A stretch of 64,000 bases of DNA from Thiotrichales bacterium (GTDB lineage: Bacteria > Pseudomonadota > Gammaproteobacteria > Thiomicrospirales > Thiomicrospiraceae). The stretch is from positions 62,001 through 126,000 of the forward strand of contig JAFGUG010000057.1 in NCBI GenBank assembly GCA_016938655.1, written 5' to 3'. The notes below the pieces were generated by a model. That model did no database searches. It saw only the letters and a program-made list of their open reading frames with translations, and was not told the origin of the DNA. Numbering within the stretch: the first letter of the stretch is position 1; every line of letters starts with the position of its first letter. Positions 49,503 to 59,543 of this stretch are shown piece after piece. Position numbers and translations under genes: made by a program.

Positions 49503-50663
49503 ATGACAAAAACCACAGTATTTACTTCAGAATCCGTATCCGAAGGTCACCCAGACAAAATCGCAGATCAAATTTCCGATGCGATGCTTGATGCCATCTT
49601 AAAACAAGACCCTAAAGCACGTGTTGCTTGCGAAACCTTTGTTAAAACCGGCATGGTGATGATTGGCGGTGAAATTACCACCGAAGCGTGGGTTGACCAA
49701 GAAGAGTTGGTTCGTAAAGTGGTTAAAGAGATTGGTTATGACCATGGCGACCTAGGATTTGATGGCGAGACCTGTGCAGTGCTCTCTTCAATTGGCAAAC
49801 AGTCTCCTGAAATTGCGATGGGCGTAGATGACACCGAAGACCACGAACAAGGAGCCGGTGACCAAGGTTTAATGTTTGGCTACGCCTCAAACGAAACCGA
49901 TGTGTTGATGCCTGCGCCAATCTACTACGCACATCGTTTAATGGAACGCCAAGCAGAAGTTCGTAAATCGAAGCAGCTAGATTGGTTACGCCCGGATGCT
50001 AAATCACAAGTAACCTTGCGCTACCAAGACGGTAAGCCGATCGCGATTGACGCGGTGGTGTTATCAACCCAACACAGCCCAGATGTCAGCAATGAAACCT
50101 TGCGTGAAGCGATTATGGAAGAGATCATCAAGCCGGTTTTGCCAGCCGAGTGGTTACATAAAGACACGCTTTATCACATTAATCCAACCGGTCGTTTTGT
50201 AATTGGTGGCCCAGTGGGTGATGCGGGTCTAACAGGTCGTAAAATCATTGTCGATACTTACGGCGGTATGGCACGTCACGGTGGCGGTGCTTTTTCAGGT
50301 AAAGATCCGTCAAAAGTTGACCGTTCAGCGGCTTATGCAGGGCGTTACGTGGCCAAAAATATTGTAGCCGCTGGCTTGGCAGATAAGTGCGAAATTCAAA
50401 TCTCATATGCGATTGGTGTGGCTGAACCGACTTCAATTAGCATTGAAACCTTTGGCACAGAAAAAGTGGCCATTGAAATGATTGAACGCTTGGTTTCTGA
50501 ACACTTTGACTTGCGCCCTAAAGGCCTGATTGCCATGCTTGACTTGTATCGCCCAATCTACCAAAAAACCGCTTCTTATGGTCACTTTGGTCGTGAACTG
50601 CCTGAGTTTACCTGGGAAAAAACCGATAAAGCAGCCGCTTTGAAAGCCGATGCAGGCCTGTAA
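49503..50663 (+). CDS. metK: S-adenosylmethionine synthetase
   Basis: MetK makes SAM from methionine and ATP. The 386-residue protein has [16 protein letters not shown] near the start, the ATP-binding [12 protein letters not shown], and the [19 protein letters not shown] block. A GAGGAAC ribosome-binding site precedes the ATG at 49503. It follows a SAM-II-like leader and is followed by metF; ahcY, often found between them, is absent here. One CAGGCCTG copy overlaps the last codons (50653-50660). Confidence 0.97.
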   Translation: MTKTTVFTSESVSEGHPDKIADQISDAMLDAILKQDPKARVACETFVKTGMVMIGGEITTEAWVDQEELVRKVVKEIGYDHGDLGFDGETCAVLSSIGKQSPEIAMGVDDTEDHEQGAGDQGLMFGYASNETDVLMPAPIYYAHRLMERQAEVRKSKQLDWLRPDAKSQVTLRYQDGKPIAIDAVVLSTQHSPDVSNETLREAIMEEIIKPVLPAEWLHKDTLYHINPTGRFVIGGPVGDAGLTGRKIIVDTYGGMARHGGGAFSGKDPSKVDRSAAYAGRYVAKNIVAAGLADKCEIQISYAIGVAEPTSISIETFGTEKVAIEMIERLVSEHFDLRPKGLIAMLDLYRPIYQKTASYGHFGRELPEFTWEKTDKAAALKADAGL

Positions 50664-50770
50664 GGTTTTACATTCACCCTTTAAAAATTTAAAACGAAAG
50701 GAAGCACGAAGTCGCTAAGATCCAAGGTGATTAGAAATAGCCATCACTTTAATTGTCTCTTAAACAGCCC

Positions 50771-50799
50771 TCTTCGTGCCTTCGTGTCTTCGTGGTTAA
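50771..50799 (-). repeat. Repeat AACCACGAAGACACGAAG, copy 2 (inverted)
   Basis: The reverse strand reads AACCACGAAGACACGAAG followed by GCACGAAGA, that is three CACGAAG-type units. It lies in the metK-metF gap, inside what would be the upstream extension of metF. Confidence 0.7.
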
Positions 50800-50824
50800 A
50801 CACAAATACCAAAGAGAACACCCG

Positions 50825-51685
50825 ATGAAATCTCAACAGAAGTATGCACAAAAATTAAGTTTAGAATTTTTCCCCCCGCGTACCGAACCCGGTATGGAAA
50901 AACTGAAAACCATCATTGAAGGTTACAAAGCCATCAACCCAGAATATATGTCCGTGACCTATGGTGCGGGCGGCACAACCCAAGAGAAAACCCTAGAGAC
51001 GGTTCGTTACATTCAGCAGAATACAGGGTTTGATTCGGCACCACACTTAACCTGTGTCGGTGCGTCTGAAGAGAGCGTTAGCAAACTGCTGGACACCTAC
51101 TCTGATTTAGGGATTAAACGCATTGTTGCGCTGCGTGGCGATTTACCATCGGGCATGATGGACCCAGGCGAATTTAAATACGCCAGTGATTTAGTGAAAT
51201 TCATTAAAGCCACGCGTGGCGATGAGTTTCACCTTGAAGTGGCCGCTTACCCAGAAACTCATCCACAAGCACGTAACTGCGATATTGGTATTAAATGGTT
51301 TAAACATAAGGTTGAGCAAGGTGCCGACTCGGCGATTACTCAGTACTTCTATAACGTAGACAGCTACCTGTACTTTATTGATAATTGCGAACGTAACGGT
51401 ATCGACTTGCCGATTATTCCAGGGATTATGCCGATTACTAACTACGAAAACTTAATTCGTTTTTCTGAAGGCTGCGGTGCCGAAGTGCCACGTTGGTTGA
51501 AATGTCGTCTAGAAAGCTTTGAAGATGACAAGGAAAGTTTAATGGCCTTTGGTCAAGATGTGGTCACAGAGATGGCGCAAAAACTACTGGATGCGGGCGC
51601 ACCGGGCATCCATTTTTACAGCATGAACCAACTTGAACCTTGCCTGCAAATTGCGCAATCATTAACCTTTAAAAACCCAGCGTAA
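50825..51685 (+). CDS. metF: 5,10-methylenetetrahydrofolate reductase MetF
   Basis: MetF is the FAD-dependent enzyme that makes 5-methyl-THF for methionine synthesis. From the ATG at 50825 (MKSQQKYAQKLSLEFFPPRT) it has 286 residues with the catalytic Glu in SLEFFPPRTEPGM, the FAD-binding regions HLTCVGASEES and ALRGDLPSG, and PIIPGIMPI. The upstream in-frame extension covers the repeat sequence at about 50771-50799 and is not coding. rsmE follows 15 bases later. Confidence 0.95.
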   Translation: MKSQQKYAQKLSLEFFPPRTEPGMEKLKTIIEGYKAINPEYMSVTYGAGGTTQEKTLETVRYIQQNTGFDSAPHLTCVGASEESVSKLLDTYSDLGIKRIVALRGDLPSGMMDPGEFKYASDLVKFIKATRGDEFHLEVAAYPETHPQARNCDIGIKWFKHKVEQGADSAITQYFYNVDSYLYFIDNCERNGIDLPIIPGIMPITNYENLIRFSEGCGAEVPRWLKCRLESFEDDKESLMAFGQDVVTEMAQKLLDAGAPGIHFYSMNQLEPCLQIAQSLTFKNPA

Positions 51686-51700
51686 TCTGAGCGAACCATT

Positions 51701-52441
51701 ATGCGAATTCCCCGTCTTTATCTACCCGGTGACTACGCACCGGAACAGGTGATCGCCCTTAGCAAAGAGCAGGTTCATTACGTTTTAACGGTGTTGCGTC
51801 TCAAAAACCAGCACCCTGTTGAAGTGTTTAATGGCCAAGACCTGCAAGCCAAAGGCACCTTAATTGTCACCGGCAGACGCAGTGCCGATCTGTGTATTGA
51901 AACGGTGAGCCACCCATCAGTTGAATCGCCACTTAACACAATATTAGTACAGAGCATCTCACGTGGCGACCGCATGGATACCAGTATTCAAAAAGCAGTG
52001 GAGTTAGGGGTCACGCAAATTCAACCCATTTTCAGTGAACGTTGTGATGTAAAACTGAATGATGAGAAGCTCGAAAAGCGCCGTGCCCAATGGCAACAAA
52101 TCGTCATAAGTGCCTGCGAACAAAGCGGTCGCAGTCGGGTACCTGAAATCCTGCCGATTCAAACCTACCAAAACTGGCTCGATACGCTTGAAACTGAATC
52201 CGTTTTTGGTCTAGTTATGGATCCGTACGCACAGCACAACCTACAAACCGTTGCTAACCCAAAAACTGATCAAGCGATACATCTGCTCGTTGGACCTGAA
52301 GGCGGGTTAACCGAAACGGAAGTTGAGCAGGCCTGCCAAAAAGGCTTAACCGCGATTAAACTTGGGCCGCGGGTTTTGCGTACAGAAACCGCAGGACCGG
52401 CAATTTTAGCAGGCATTCAGTTACTTTGGGGCGACCTATAA
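51701..52441 (+). CDS. rsmE: 16S rRNA (uracil-1498-N3) methyltransferase RsmE
   Basis: RsmE methylates U1498 of 16S rRNA with SAM. The 246-residue SPOUT protein has an N-terminal PUA-like domain, the segment QSISRGDRMDTSIQKAVELG, and the knot motifs LLVGPEGGLTETEVEQA and LGPRVLRTETA. It lies in the neighbourhood of gshB-yqgE-ruvX, as in E. coli, with a diguanylate cyclase gene in between. One CAGGCCTG copy is at 52328-52335. Confidence 0.95.
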   Translation: MRIPRLYLPGDYAPEQVIALSKEQVHYVLTVLRLKNQHPVEVFNGQDLQAKGTLIVTGRRSADLCIETVSHPSVESPLNTILVQSISRGDRMDTSIQKAVELGVTQIQPIFSERCDVKLNDEKLEKRRAQWQQIVISACEQSGRSRVPEILPIQTYQNWLDTLETESVFGLVMDPYAQHNLQTVANPKTDQAIHLLVGPEGGLTETEVEQACQKGLTAIKLGPRVLRTETAGPAILAGIQLLWGDL

Positions 52442-52554
52442 GCCCGCCCAAAAAAGACTTTAGACGCTAAACTCACAATAGCTGTTTTAATCCGCTATCA
52501 TCACTGGTAATATCAATAGAATAAGTCAGAAATTTGGAATCTACGTTGAACGTT

Positions 52555-54990
52555 ATGTCACTCAAAAAACCAGTTAGTATTATCATTGGGTTCGTACTCA
52601 GCCTAATGCTATTGAGTTTAAATGTGGCAAATGCAAACGACCCTACTCCGCCTAACATCCAAAAAATAGAATCAAACTCGTTAGAAAAAGTCACACTGCA
52701 ATTAAAATGGTTACATCAATTTCAATTTGCAGGCTACTACGCCGCACAGCTCAAAGGCTTCTATAAAGAAGAGGGCTTAGATGTCACCATCAAACCCCGA
52801 GACCCATACCAAAACAACATCAAACAAGTTATAGAAGGGCAAGCGGAATACGGCGTTTCTGACAGTGTTTTATTGCTTTATCAAGCTAGAAACGAACCCG
52901 TCGTTTTAATTTCTGCCATCTTTCAACACTCCCCACAAGCCATTGTAACTTTAAAATCCAGTGGACTAGATAGCCCCTACAAACTCGATAAAAAATCCAT
53001 CGCTTTTTACAAAGAGGACACCGATGGCTTCCCTCTTTTAGCCATGTTTGAACAGTTAGGTGTGCAACCCAAAATTGATCGCATGCTTATTAAAGGCGGG
53101 CCAGAAACCCTTATACGAGGTGAAACCCAAGCTTATCCCTGTTACCTATCCAATGAGCCCTATCTTCTTAAGCAAGCCGGTCAAGAGATCAACATTATCA
53201 AACCGATGAATTTTGGCATCGATTTTTACGGTGACATACTTTTTACTAACCGAAATGAAGCCACGCAACACCCAGAACGGGTCGAACGGTTCAAGCGCGC
53301 AACCATCAAAGGCTGGCATTACGCACTTGAGCACAAAAAAGAGTTAGCTGAACACATTAAATATACGCTCGGTGCAGATAAAACCATTGACCACCTCCTC
53401 TATGAGGCCGATGTGATTGAAGAGATGATGGGTGTAAAGTCGGTTCCCATTGGCACAATCGATTCGGGTCGATTACAGTTCATGCACAACCTATTTGAAA
53501 AACACGGGCTTATTCAAAAAAAGCTGAACCTTGAGGACGGCATTTTTAAACCCATCAAAAACAATTTGAATTATTCTGAACAAGAGTTGGCTTGGATAAA
53601 ACAAAACCCCACGGTAAACGTGGCGATTGATATCAACTGGCCGCCGATTGAATTTGTTAATGAGCAACGAGAATTCAGTGGCATTGCCTCCGGCTACCTC
53701 AACTATTTATCAAACAAAACCGGCATTAAGTTCATCCCCGCAACCGATCTTAATTGGTCACAAGCGGTCGAAAACGTAAAGTCTGGACAATTAGACATGT
53801 ATTCAGCGGTGACCAACACCCCCGAAAGAAGCGAATATGTGCGTTTTACTGAACCTTATCTGCGTTTTCCCATGGTCATAGCCACTCAAAAAGGGGAGAT
53901 GTTTATTGGTGATATGAAACGGCTGAATAATCAAGTGGTCGCGGTTGTCGAAGACTATGAATCCCATGAAAACATGAAAAATCAATACCCCAATGTGCCG
54001 TTACTGACCGTAAAAACCCCTAAAGAAGGAATTGAAGCCGTTGCGACCGGAAAAGCTTATGCTTACATCGACAATATTGCTGTTATCAGTTATTTAATTC
54101 AAAGCAACCATTTTTCTAATATTCAAATTAGCGGTGAAACCCCTTTTAGAGCGGATATTAGCATGGCGGTTCGCAAGGACTGGCCTGAACTTAAAAGCAT
54201 TATTCAAAAAACACTAAACGGCATGGATGAAATCACTAAAAACCAACTCACCGACCGTTGGTTGCAAGTGACCTATAAAAAAGAGTTTGAGTGGCAAACC
54301 TTACTGTATATTCTGTTACCTATTGGCATCGCACTTCTCGCTTTTATCATCTATGGACGACGCCTTAAAGCCCTAAATGCCGACTTAATTGAGACCCAAA
54401 ATAGATTGCACATCTCCAATAAAACATTGCAAAAACTCTCCGTTACCGATCACTTAACCAAAGCCTATAACCGTAATTATCTGGACACGGTTATGGAACA
54501 AGAGATGCACCGCACCAATCGCTATAACAATGCGTTAAGTCTAATTATTATCGACTTAGATGATTTTAAAAAAGTAAATGATACCTTCGGCCATATTGTC
54601 GGCGATGAAGTGCTGATTAAAACGGTTTACTGGGTTCAAAGTGCCATTCGAGAAACGGATACCTTTGGCCGTTGGGGGGGAGAAGAGTTCGTATTAATAT
54701 GCCCGAATACCAATCTGCAAGAAGCCATACATATTGCCGAAAAAATTCGTGCAGGCATTTCTGAACTGACATTTTCAACGAACCACAAACAAACGGTGAG
54801 TATTGGCGTTGCACGCTATCACAAAAAAGAGACCGCAGAGCAGTGGACCTCTTATGCAGACAGCGCCCTCTATAAAGCAAAAAAACAAGGTAAAAATCAA
54901 GTTGCCTATTACAGTAAAAATATCGAAATTTTAGATGATTCAGAAATTCCGTTTGAAGATAATCTTTTCACGCACACGCAACCCAAGTAA
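52555..54990 (+). CDS. Diguanylate cyclase with two periplasmic substrate-binding domains
   Basis: An 811-residue sensor from the ATG at 52555. It has a signal/anchor, an NMT1/THI5-type binding domain (about 40-300; VTLQLKWLHQFQFAGYYAAQ), a second, bacterial type-3 binding domain (about 330-560; NPTVNVAIDINWPPIEFVN), one membrane span near 590, and a GGDEF domain (about 630-800) with the active signature RWGGEEFVLICP. There is no EAL domain. The two different binding folds suggest sensing of small ligands, perhaps thiamine-precursor-like and amino-acid-like, to raise c-di-GMP. It interrupts the rsmE-gshB neighbourhood. Confidence 0.87.
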   Translation: MSLKKPVSIIIGFVLSLMLLSLNVANANDPTPPNIQKIESNSLEKVTLQLKWLHQFQFAGYYAAQLKGFYKEEGLDVTIKPRDPYQNNIKQVIEGQAEYGVSDSVLLLYQARNEPVVLISAIFQHSPQAIVTLKSSGLDSPYKLDKKSIAFYKEDTDGFPLLAMFEQLGVQPKIDRMLIKGGPETLIRGETQAYPCYLSNEPYLLKQAGQEINIIKPMNFGIDFYGDILFTNRNEATQHPERVERFKRATIKGWHYALEHKKELAEHIKYTLGADKTIDHLLYEADVIEEMMGVKSVPIGTIDSGRLQFMHNLFEKHGLIQKKLNLEDGIFKPIKNNLNYSEQELAWIKQNPTVNVAIDINWPPIEFVNEQREFSGIASGYLNYLSNKTGIKFIPATDLNWSQAVENVKSGQLDMYSAVTNTPERSEYVRFTEPYLRFPMVIATQKGEMFIGDMKRLNNQVVAVVEDYESHENMKNQYPNVPLLTVKTPKEGIEAVATGKAYAYIDNIAVISYLIQSNHFSNIQISGETPFRADISMAVRKDWPELKSIIQKTLNGMDEITKNQLTDRWLQVTYKKEFEWQTLLYILLPIGIALLAFIIYGRRLKALNADLIETQNRLHISNKTLQKLSVTDHLTKAYNRNYLDTVMEQEMHRTNRYNNALSLIIIDLDDFKKVNDTFGHIVGDEVLIKTVYWVQSAIRETDTFGRWGGEEFVLICPNTNLQEAIHIAEKIRAGISELTFSTNHKQTVSIGVARYHKKETAEQWTSYADSALYKAKKQGKNQVAYYSKNIEILDDSEIPFEDNLFTHTQPK

Positions 54991-55114
54991 ATTAGAATGT
55001 TGTTGAATCCAGTTTCTACTCTGCATTTACATAGAGTGGTTATAATAAGTATCCAATTAACAACGACCCTTAAACTCGATTAACCACCTTGTAAATATTC
55101 ATAAAGTGAACTCT

Positions 55115-56404
55115 ATGCCGTCTAATCAAGTACCCCATTTACAAACTGCATTAAAAGGCCCGCTTCTCAATTTAGAAAGACACCTTCTTGAGTGCCGAAC
55201 AGAGATTGAATCTTGGTTTCGAAAGCAGTTCGTAGCCACACCCGCGCCCTTTTATGCATCGGTGGACTTACGCAATGCGGGTTATAAATTAGCACCAGTT
55301 GACACCAATCTCTTTCCAGCTGGGTTTAATAACTTGCACCCAGACTTACGCTCCCTAGCGGTGCACGCGGCTCAAACTGCGGTAACGCAGGCCTGCCCCA
55401 TTACCGATGGCGTTCTGATCATTCCAGAAAACCACACACGAAACACCTTTTACCTTGAGAATGTATTTGCCCTGCAAACCATTTTAGAAACCGCGGGTTA
55501 CGAAGTGCACATTGGTTCTTTATTAGAAGATTTAGACGCCCCAATGGACATTGAACTGCCATCTGGTAACAAACTCACATTAAAGCCTTTAATTCGTAAA
55601 GATGACAAGGTTGGCGTGACAGGCTTCTTTCCTTGTGCGGTTCTGTTAAACAATGACCTCTCTGGCGGTCGCCCTAAAATATTAGAAAACCTTGACCAAA
55701 CTTTGCTACCGCCAATGGAATTAGGTTGGGCGAATCGTTATAAAAACCAGCACTTTAAGCACTATGCAAACGTCACCAAAGTGTTTGCTGAATTAATTGA
55801 CATCGACCCGTGGTTGATTACCCCAACCTCAGTGGCGTGTGGTCCAATCAACTTCAAAGAACGCACCGGGTTAGAAGAGTTAGCCGATGCCGTTAATACC
55901 ATGCTTCAAGACACCCAAAATTACTACGACACACACGATATTAGCTGCAAACCGTTTGTCATTGTTAAGTCAGACAGCGGCACTTACGGCATGGCGATTA
56001 TGTCGGTGAATACACCAGAAGACATCCTTAATCTAAACCGTAAACAGCGTAATAAGATGGCATCGGTTAAAGAGGGCTTGCACGTTGAACAGATGCTGGT
56101 TCAAGAAGGCGTTTACACCTTTGAAACACTGGAAGAAGCGGTCGCTGAACCGGTTGTGTATATGATGGGCAGTCACGTGATTGGTGGTTTTTATCGTGTA
56201 CATACCGGTAAAACGGCAACCGATAACTTAAATTCACCGGGCATGCACTTTGAGCCTCTTTCGTTTGAAGACGCTTGCGTCGTGCCAGACGACTCCCTTT
56301 CGCCAGATGCCGCCCCCAACCGTTTTTATGCCTATGGTGTCATTGCACGTTTAGCCCTTCTCGCGGCAGCCCGTGAACTGGCGGAAGCGAAAGGACAGGC
56401 CTGA
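55115..56404 (+). CDS. gshA: Glutamate-cysteine ligase (Acidithiobacillus-type GshA)
   Basis: GshA joins glutamate and cysteine, the first step of glutathione synthesis. The 429-residue protein belongs to the family first seen in Acidithiobacillus, not the E. coli type: the conserved blocks ASVDLRNAGYKLAPVDTNL and FPAGFNNLHPDLRSLAVHAA are present, and KSDSGTYGMAIM follows. The ATG at 55115 is used; a GTG three codons upstream is the alternative. gshB follows after 3 bases. CAGGCCTG copies lie at 55388-55395 and 56396-56403, the latter at the stop. Confidence 0.92.
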   Translation: MPSNQVPHLQTALKGPLLNLERHLLECRTEIESWFRKQFVATPAPFYASVDLRNAGYKLAPVDTNLFPAGFNNLHPDLRSLAVHAAQTAVTQACPITDGVLIIPENHTRNTFYLENVFALQTILETAGYEVHIGSLLEDLDAPMDIELPSGNKLTLKPLIRKDDKVGVTGFFPCAVLLNNDLSGGRPKILENLDQTLLPPMELGWANRYKNQHFKHYANVTKVFAELIDIDPWLITPTSVACGPINFKERTGLEELADAVNTMLQDTQNYYDTHDISCKPFVIVKSDSGTYGMAIMSVNTPEDILNLNRKQRNKMASVKEGLHVEQMLVQEGVYTFETLEEAVAEPVVYMMGSHVIGGFYRVHTGKTATDNLNSPGMHFEPLSFEDACVVPDDSLSPDAAPNRFYAYGVIARLALLAAARELAEAKGQA

Positions 56405-56407
56405 TCT

Positions 56408-57379
56408 ATGTTATTAAATATTGGCATTGTGATGGATCCGATTGAGAACATCAAACCACATAAAGACAGTTCATTTGCCATGTTGCTCGAAGCACAACGT
56501 CGTGGCCACAACCTGGTTTACATGCAGCCTGAAGATCTGTTTCTCAAAAATGGACAGGCCTGGTCAATGACCAGTGAATTGAAAGTGTGGGATCGCCCTA
56601 AAGACGAACAGTTTTATGGCTTTGGCGGTTCACACGAACGCGCTTTAAACGAACTGGATATTATCCTCATTCGTCAAGATCCGCCGTTTAACAATGACTA
56701 CCTGTACAGCACGCACATCTTAGAGCAGGCCGAAGCGGAAGGGGTTTTGGTCGTTAACAAGCCGCAAAGTTTGCGTGATGCCAACGAAAAATTGTTTGCA
56801 AGCTGGTTTCCAGAGTGCACGCCGCCAACCTTAGTGTCGGCCAATATGGCTCAACTCAAAACCTTTATTCAAGAACATCGCGACACCATCTTAAAACCGT
56901 TGGACGCAATGGGTGGCAGCTCTATCTTTAGAGTCAAGCACGACGACCCGAACATCAGCGTGATTATCGAAACCATGACCGATTTTGGTAAACACCACAT
57001 TATGGCGCAGATTTTTTTACCTGAAATTAAAGCGGGGGACAAACGTATATTACTGATTAATGGTGAACCCATCGATTACACCTTGGCACGCATTCCTGCA
57101 CAAGGTGAAACCCGCGGCAACATCGCTGCGGGTGGAACGGGTGTTGGTATGCCCATTACCGAACGTGAGCGTTGGTTGTGCCAGCAAATTGCCCCAAAAC
57201 TCAAAGCCAAAGGCCTCTACTTTGTTGGTTTAGACGTGATTGGCGATTACATTACCGAAATCAATGTCACCAGCCCAACTTGCATCCGAGAATTGGACGC
57301 TCAGTTCGACTTAAACATTGCAGGCACCCTATTCGACTGCCTCGAACAGATTATCAAAACACAGCAGCCTCCGCTCTAA
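56408..57379 (+). CDS. gshB: Glutathione synthetase GshB
   Basis: GshB adds glycine to gamma-glutamylcysteine. The 323-residue ATP-grasp protein has the N-terminal NIGIVMDPIENIKPHKDSS, VNKPQSLRDANEKL, the ATP lid LKPLDAMGGSSIFR and INVTSPTCIRELD. It follows gshA by 3 bases. One CAGGCCTG copy is at 56555-56562 and another lies just past the stop at 57384-57391. Confidence 0.96.
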   Translation: MLLNIGIVMDPIENIKPHKDSSFAMLLEAQRRGHNLVYMQPEDLFLKNGQAWSMTSELKVWDRPKDEQFYGFGGSHERALNELDIILIRQDPPFNNDYLYSTHILEQAEAEGVLVVNKPQSLRDANEKLFASWFPECTPPTLVSANMAQLKTFIQEHRDTILKPLDAMGGSSIFRVKHDDPNISVIIETMTDFGKHHIMAQIFLPEIKAGDKRILLINGEPIDYTLARIPAQGETRGNIAAGGTGVGMPITERERWLCQQIAPKLKAKGLYFVGLDVIGDYITEINVTSPTCIRELDAQFDLNIAGTLFDCLEQIIKTQQPPL

Positions 57380-57415
57380 TTAGCAGGCCTGCTAACTTTC
57401 CACGTTTTAAAATAT

Positions 57416-57436
57416 TTAAGGGTTTTTTAACCCTTT
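57416..57436 (+). terminator. Hairpin after gshB
   Basis: AAGGGTT and AACCCTT form a 7-bp stem around a TTTT loop, 38 bases past gshB. The T tract after it is short (TTTATAAT), so termination is likely but not certain. Confidence 0.55.
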
Positions 57437-57640
57437 ATAATAGTTTGAAACGCCAATCCAAGGCACCTTTTGGTAATAAACCCTCCTTGAACCCTGTATT
57501 TGCAGTGCCGCCATGTGCAGAAACCCCGCTCTCTAAAGCCACACTAAAATACCCGATGTTTCTATTAAGAAAAGCGTAATAATTCCGTTATACTTTAATT
57601 TTTATCTTTTGCGACCTTGTCGATCCTGAACTGACTATTT

Positions 57641-58687
57641 ATGAATACTGCACTTCCTGCAAAAAGCTGGACTCCAATCAAGACGTTACTGATTATTATG
57701 AGCGTTTTACTCAGCGGTTGTTTTCAGACCGCAGACCCGCTTACCCCAACAAAAGCCCAAATTGTCGTGTTTGGTACATATGTGGATATAACGGTATACA
57801 CCTCAGAATCCCAACAAGCTGAAGCCGCGATTCAGCAAGTTGAACACCGTTTTCAGCAGTTTCACCACGAATGGCACGCTTGGGAAAAAGGCGGCATTGT
57901 CAGTAAAATCAATCAGGCGATTGCGGCTGGGCAGTCGATTGAAGTATCAGAATCGATTAAAGAATTTATCTTAAAGTCACAATCATTAAGTGCTAAAAGT
58001 AATTATCTATTTGACCCCGCTGTCGGTAAATTGGTGGCTTTATGGGGCTTTCACAGTGAACAATGGGTTGGCCCACCGCCCTCTGAAACCGAAATTAAAC
58101 ACTGGCTGGAGACCCGTCCTTCCATTGCCAACCTGCGTTTTGATGGCTTACTACTCAGCAGCAGTAACCCTAATGTACAATTGGATTTTGGTGGCAACGC
58201 CAAAGGATTGGCCTTAGATATTGCCATGCAACAGCTCAGAGAAGCTGGCGTTAAAAATGCCATTGTTAATATTGGTGGCGATATGCGTGTTATCGGTTCT
58301 AAAAATGGACAGGCTTGGCGAATTGGGATTCAAGACCCCAGCAACCCGGTTCAAGCACTGGCTATGGTCGAGCTTTCGGGGGATGAAAGCGTGGTCACTT
58401 CAGGCACTTATCAACGTTATTTTGAATGGCAAGGCCAACGTTTCAGCCACATTCTCGATCCTAACACAGGCAAACCAGCGAATGGTTTTGCTTCGGTCAC
58501 CGTCCTGCATAACGATGCCACCACAGCCGATACGGCCGCTACCGCAATTTTAATCGCAGGGCCTGAGCGTTGGCGAGCCTTGGCCACCGCCATGGGCATT
58601 GAACATGTCTTTATCGTTGACCACTCTGGCCAAATCTTACAAACCAAAGCCATGGCAAAGCGCACAAAAGTGTTAGCGGCTTCCTAG
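57641..58687 (+). CDS. apbE: FAD:protein FMN transferase ApbE
   Basis: ApbE attaches FMN covalently to Thr of partner flavoproteins such as the Rnf or Nqr subunits. The 348-residue protein is a periplasmic lipoprotein (VLLSGC, Cys27). It has the family blocks FGTYVDITVY, LDFGGNAKGLALDIA, NIGGDMRVIG and HILDPNTGKPANG, and the metal-binding region TTADTAATA. Its flavoprotein partner is not in the window. Confidence 0.93.
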   Translation: MNTALPAKSWTPIKTLLIIMSVLLSGCFQTADPLTPTKAQIVVFGTYVDITVYTSESQQAEAAIQQVEHRFQQFHHEWHAWEKGGIVSKINQAIAAGQSIEVSESIKEFILKSQSLSAKSNYLFDPAVGKLVALWGFHSEQWVGPPPSETEIKHWLETRPSIANLRFDGLLLSSSNPNVQLDFGGNAKGLALDIAMQQLREAGVKNAIVNIGGDMRVIGSKNGQAWRIGIQDPSNPVQALAMVELSGDESVVTSGTYQRYFEWQGQRFSHILDPNTGKPANGFASVTVLHNDATTADTAATAILIAGPERWRALATAMGIEHVFIVDHSGQILQTKAMAKRTKVLAAS

Positions 58688-58976
58688 GACTTCCTAGAAC
58701 TTGTTAACAGCTAGCACCAACCACCAAGCCATTCACATCACACGCCGTCTCACCATGTATTCTTATCGTGGCTATTTAAAAACCGTTCAAAGCGATTCAA
58801 ACCAAGCTTTTTCAACAAGCATTCAAATAAAACAAGCAGGCCTGCTCACTTTATTAACCCGATGCTTCTGCTTTATACGCTTGCCAAAGCAATCGGAGCG
58901 GAATGCTTAAATAAAGCACGATTAGTTGCATTTATCCGCTCATGCTTTGCAAAGCTTTGCGTTATAATTTGCGATT
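58688..58976. other. Intergenic stretch before yqgE with a possible promoter
   Basis: The 289 bases hold no gene that I can support. There is one CAGGCCTG copy at 58837-58844 and a TATAAT at 58963-58968, only 8 bases before the yqgE ATG. If used, it would give a nearly leaderless mRNA; no good -35 box is visible at the matching distance. Confidence 0.35.
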
Positions 58977-59543
58977 ATGAAAGAAATGCAAACACTCGAA
59001 CACAATTTCCTAATCGCCATGCCATCGCTGGATGACAGCTGGTTTGAAAAAAGTGTGATCTACATAGTAGAAGACAACGAACTTGGCTCAATGGGATTAG
59101 TGATCAACCTACCTCACAAACTATCCATTACCGACCTGCTCGAGCACTTCGACTACATGCCAGAAGGCCACTACGACTACCTGAACCGTGATGTCATGAT
59201 TGGTGGCCCAGTGGACATGGAACGAGGGTTTATATTGCATCGACCCCATGGTGACTGGAAAAGCAGCATGCACCTGAACGATAACTTGGCCATGACGGTT
59301 TCCGAAGACCTTTTACAAGCGCTCACGCGTAACCAAGGCCCAGAAGAGTTCCTTGTTTGTTTAGGATTTGCCGGCTGGAAACCCGGCCAACTCGCTAAAG
59401 AACTGCAAGATAACAGCTGGCTGACCATCCCTTACAACCAAGCACTTTTATTTGAAACTCCCACTGAAACCAAATGGGAAGTCGCATTGGGCACCTTAGG
59501 CATTTCACCCGAATTTCTGAGTATTGAGGCCGGCCATGCCTAA
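58977..59543 (+). CDS. yqgE: YqgE/AlgH family protein
   Basis: A 188-residue DUF179 protein. Family blocks: NFLIAMPSLDDSWFEKSV, YIVEDNELGSMGLVINLP, GGPVDMERGFILH and LGFAGWKPGQLAKEL. AlgH was described as an alginate regulator in Pseudomonas, but the molecular function is not known. Its neighbour ruvX overlaps it by 8 bases, the typical order yqgE-yqgF. The ATG at 58977 or the one at 58986 could be used. Confidence 0.93.
   Translation: MKEMQTLEHNFLIAMPSLDDSWFEKSVIYIVEDNELGSMGLVINLPHKLSITDLLEHFDYMPEGHYDYLNRDVMIGGPVDMERGFILHRPHGDWKSSMHLNDNLAMTVSEDLLQALTRNQGPEEFLVCLGFAGWKPGQLAKELQDNSWLTIPYNQALLFETPTETKWEVALGTLGISPEFLSIEAGHA

Noticed and set aside
57172-57579. 135-codon plus-strand frame after gshB
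   Set aside because: Its first half overlaps gshB in another frame and the rest covers the hairpin and the apbE upstream region; the product shows no family pattern.
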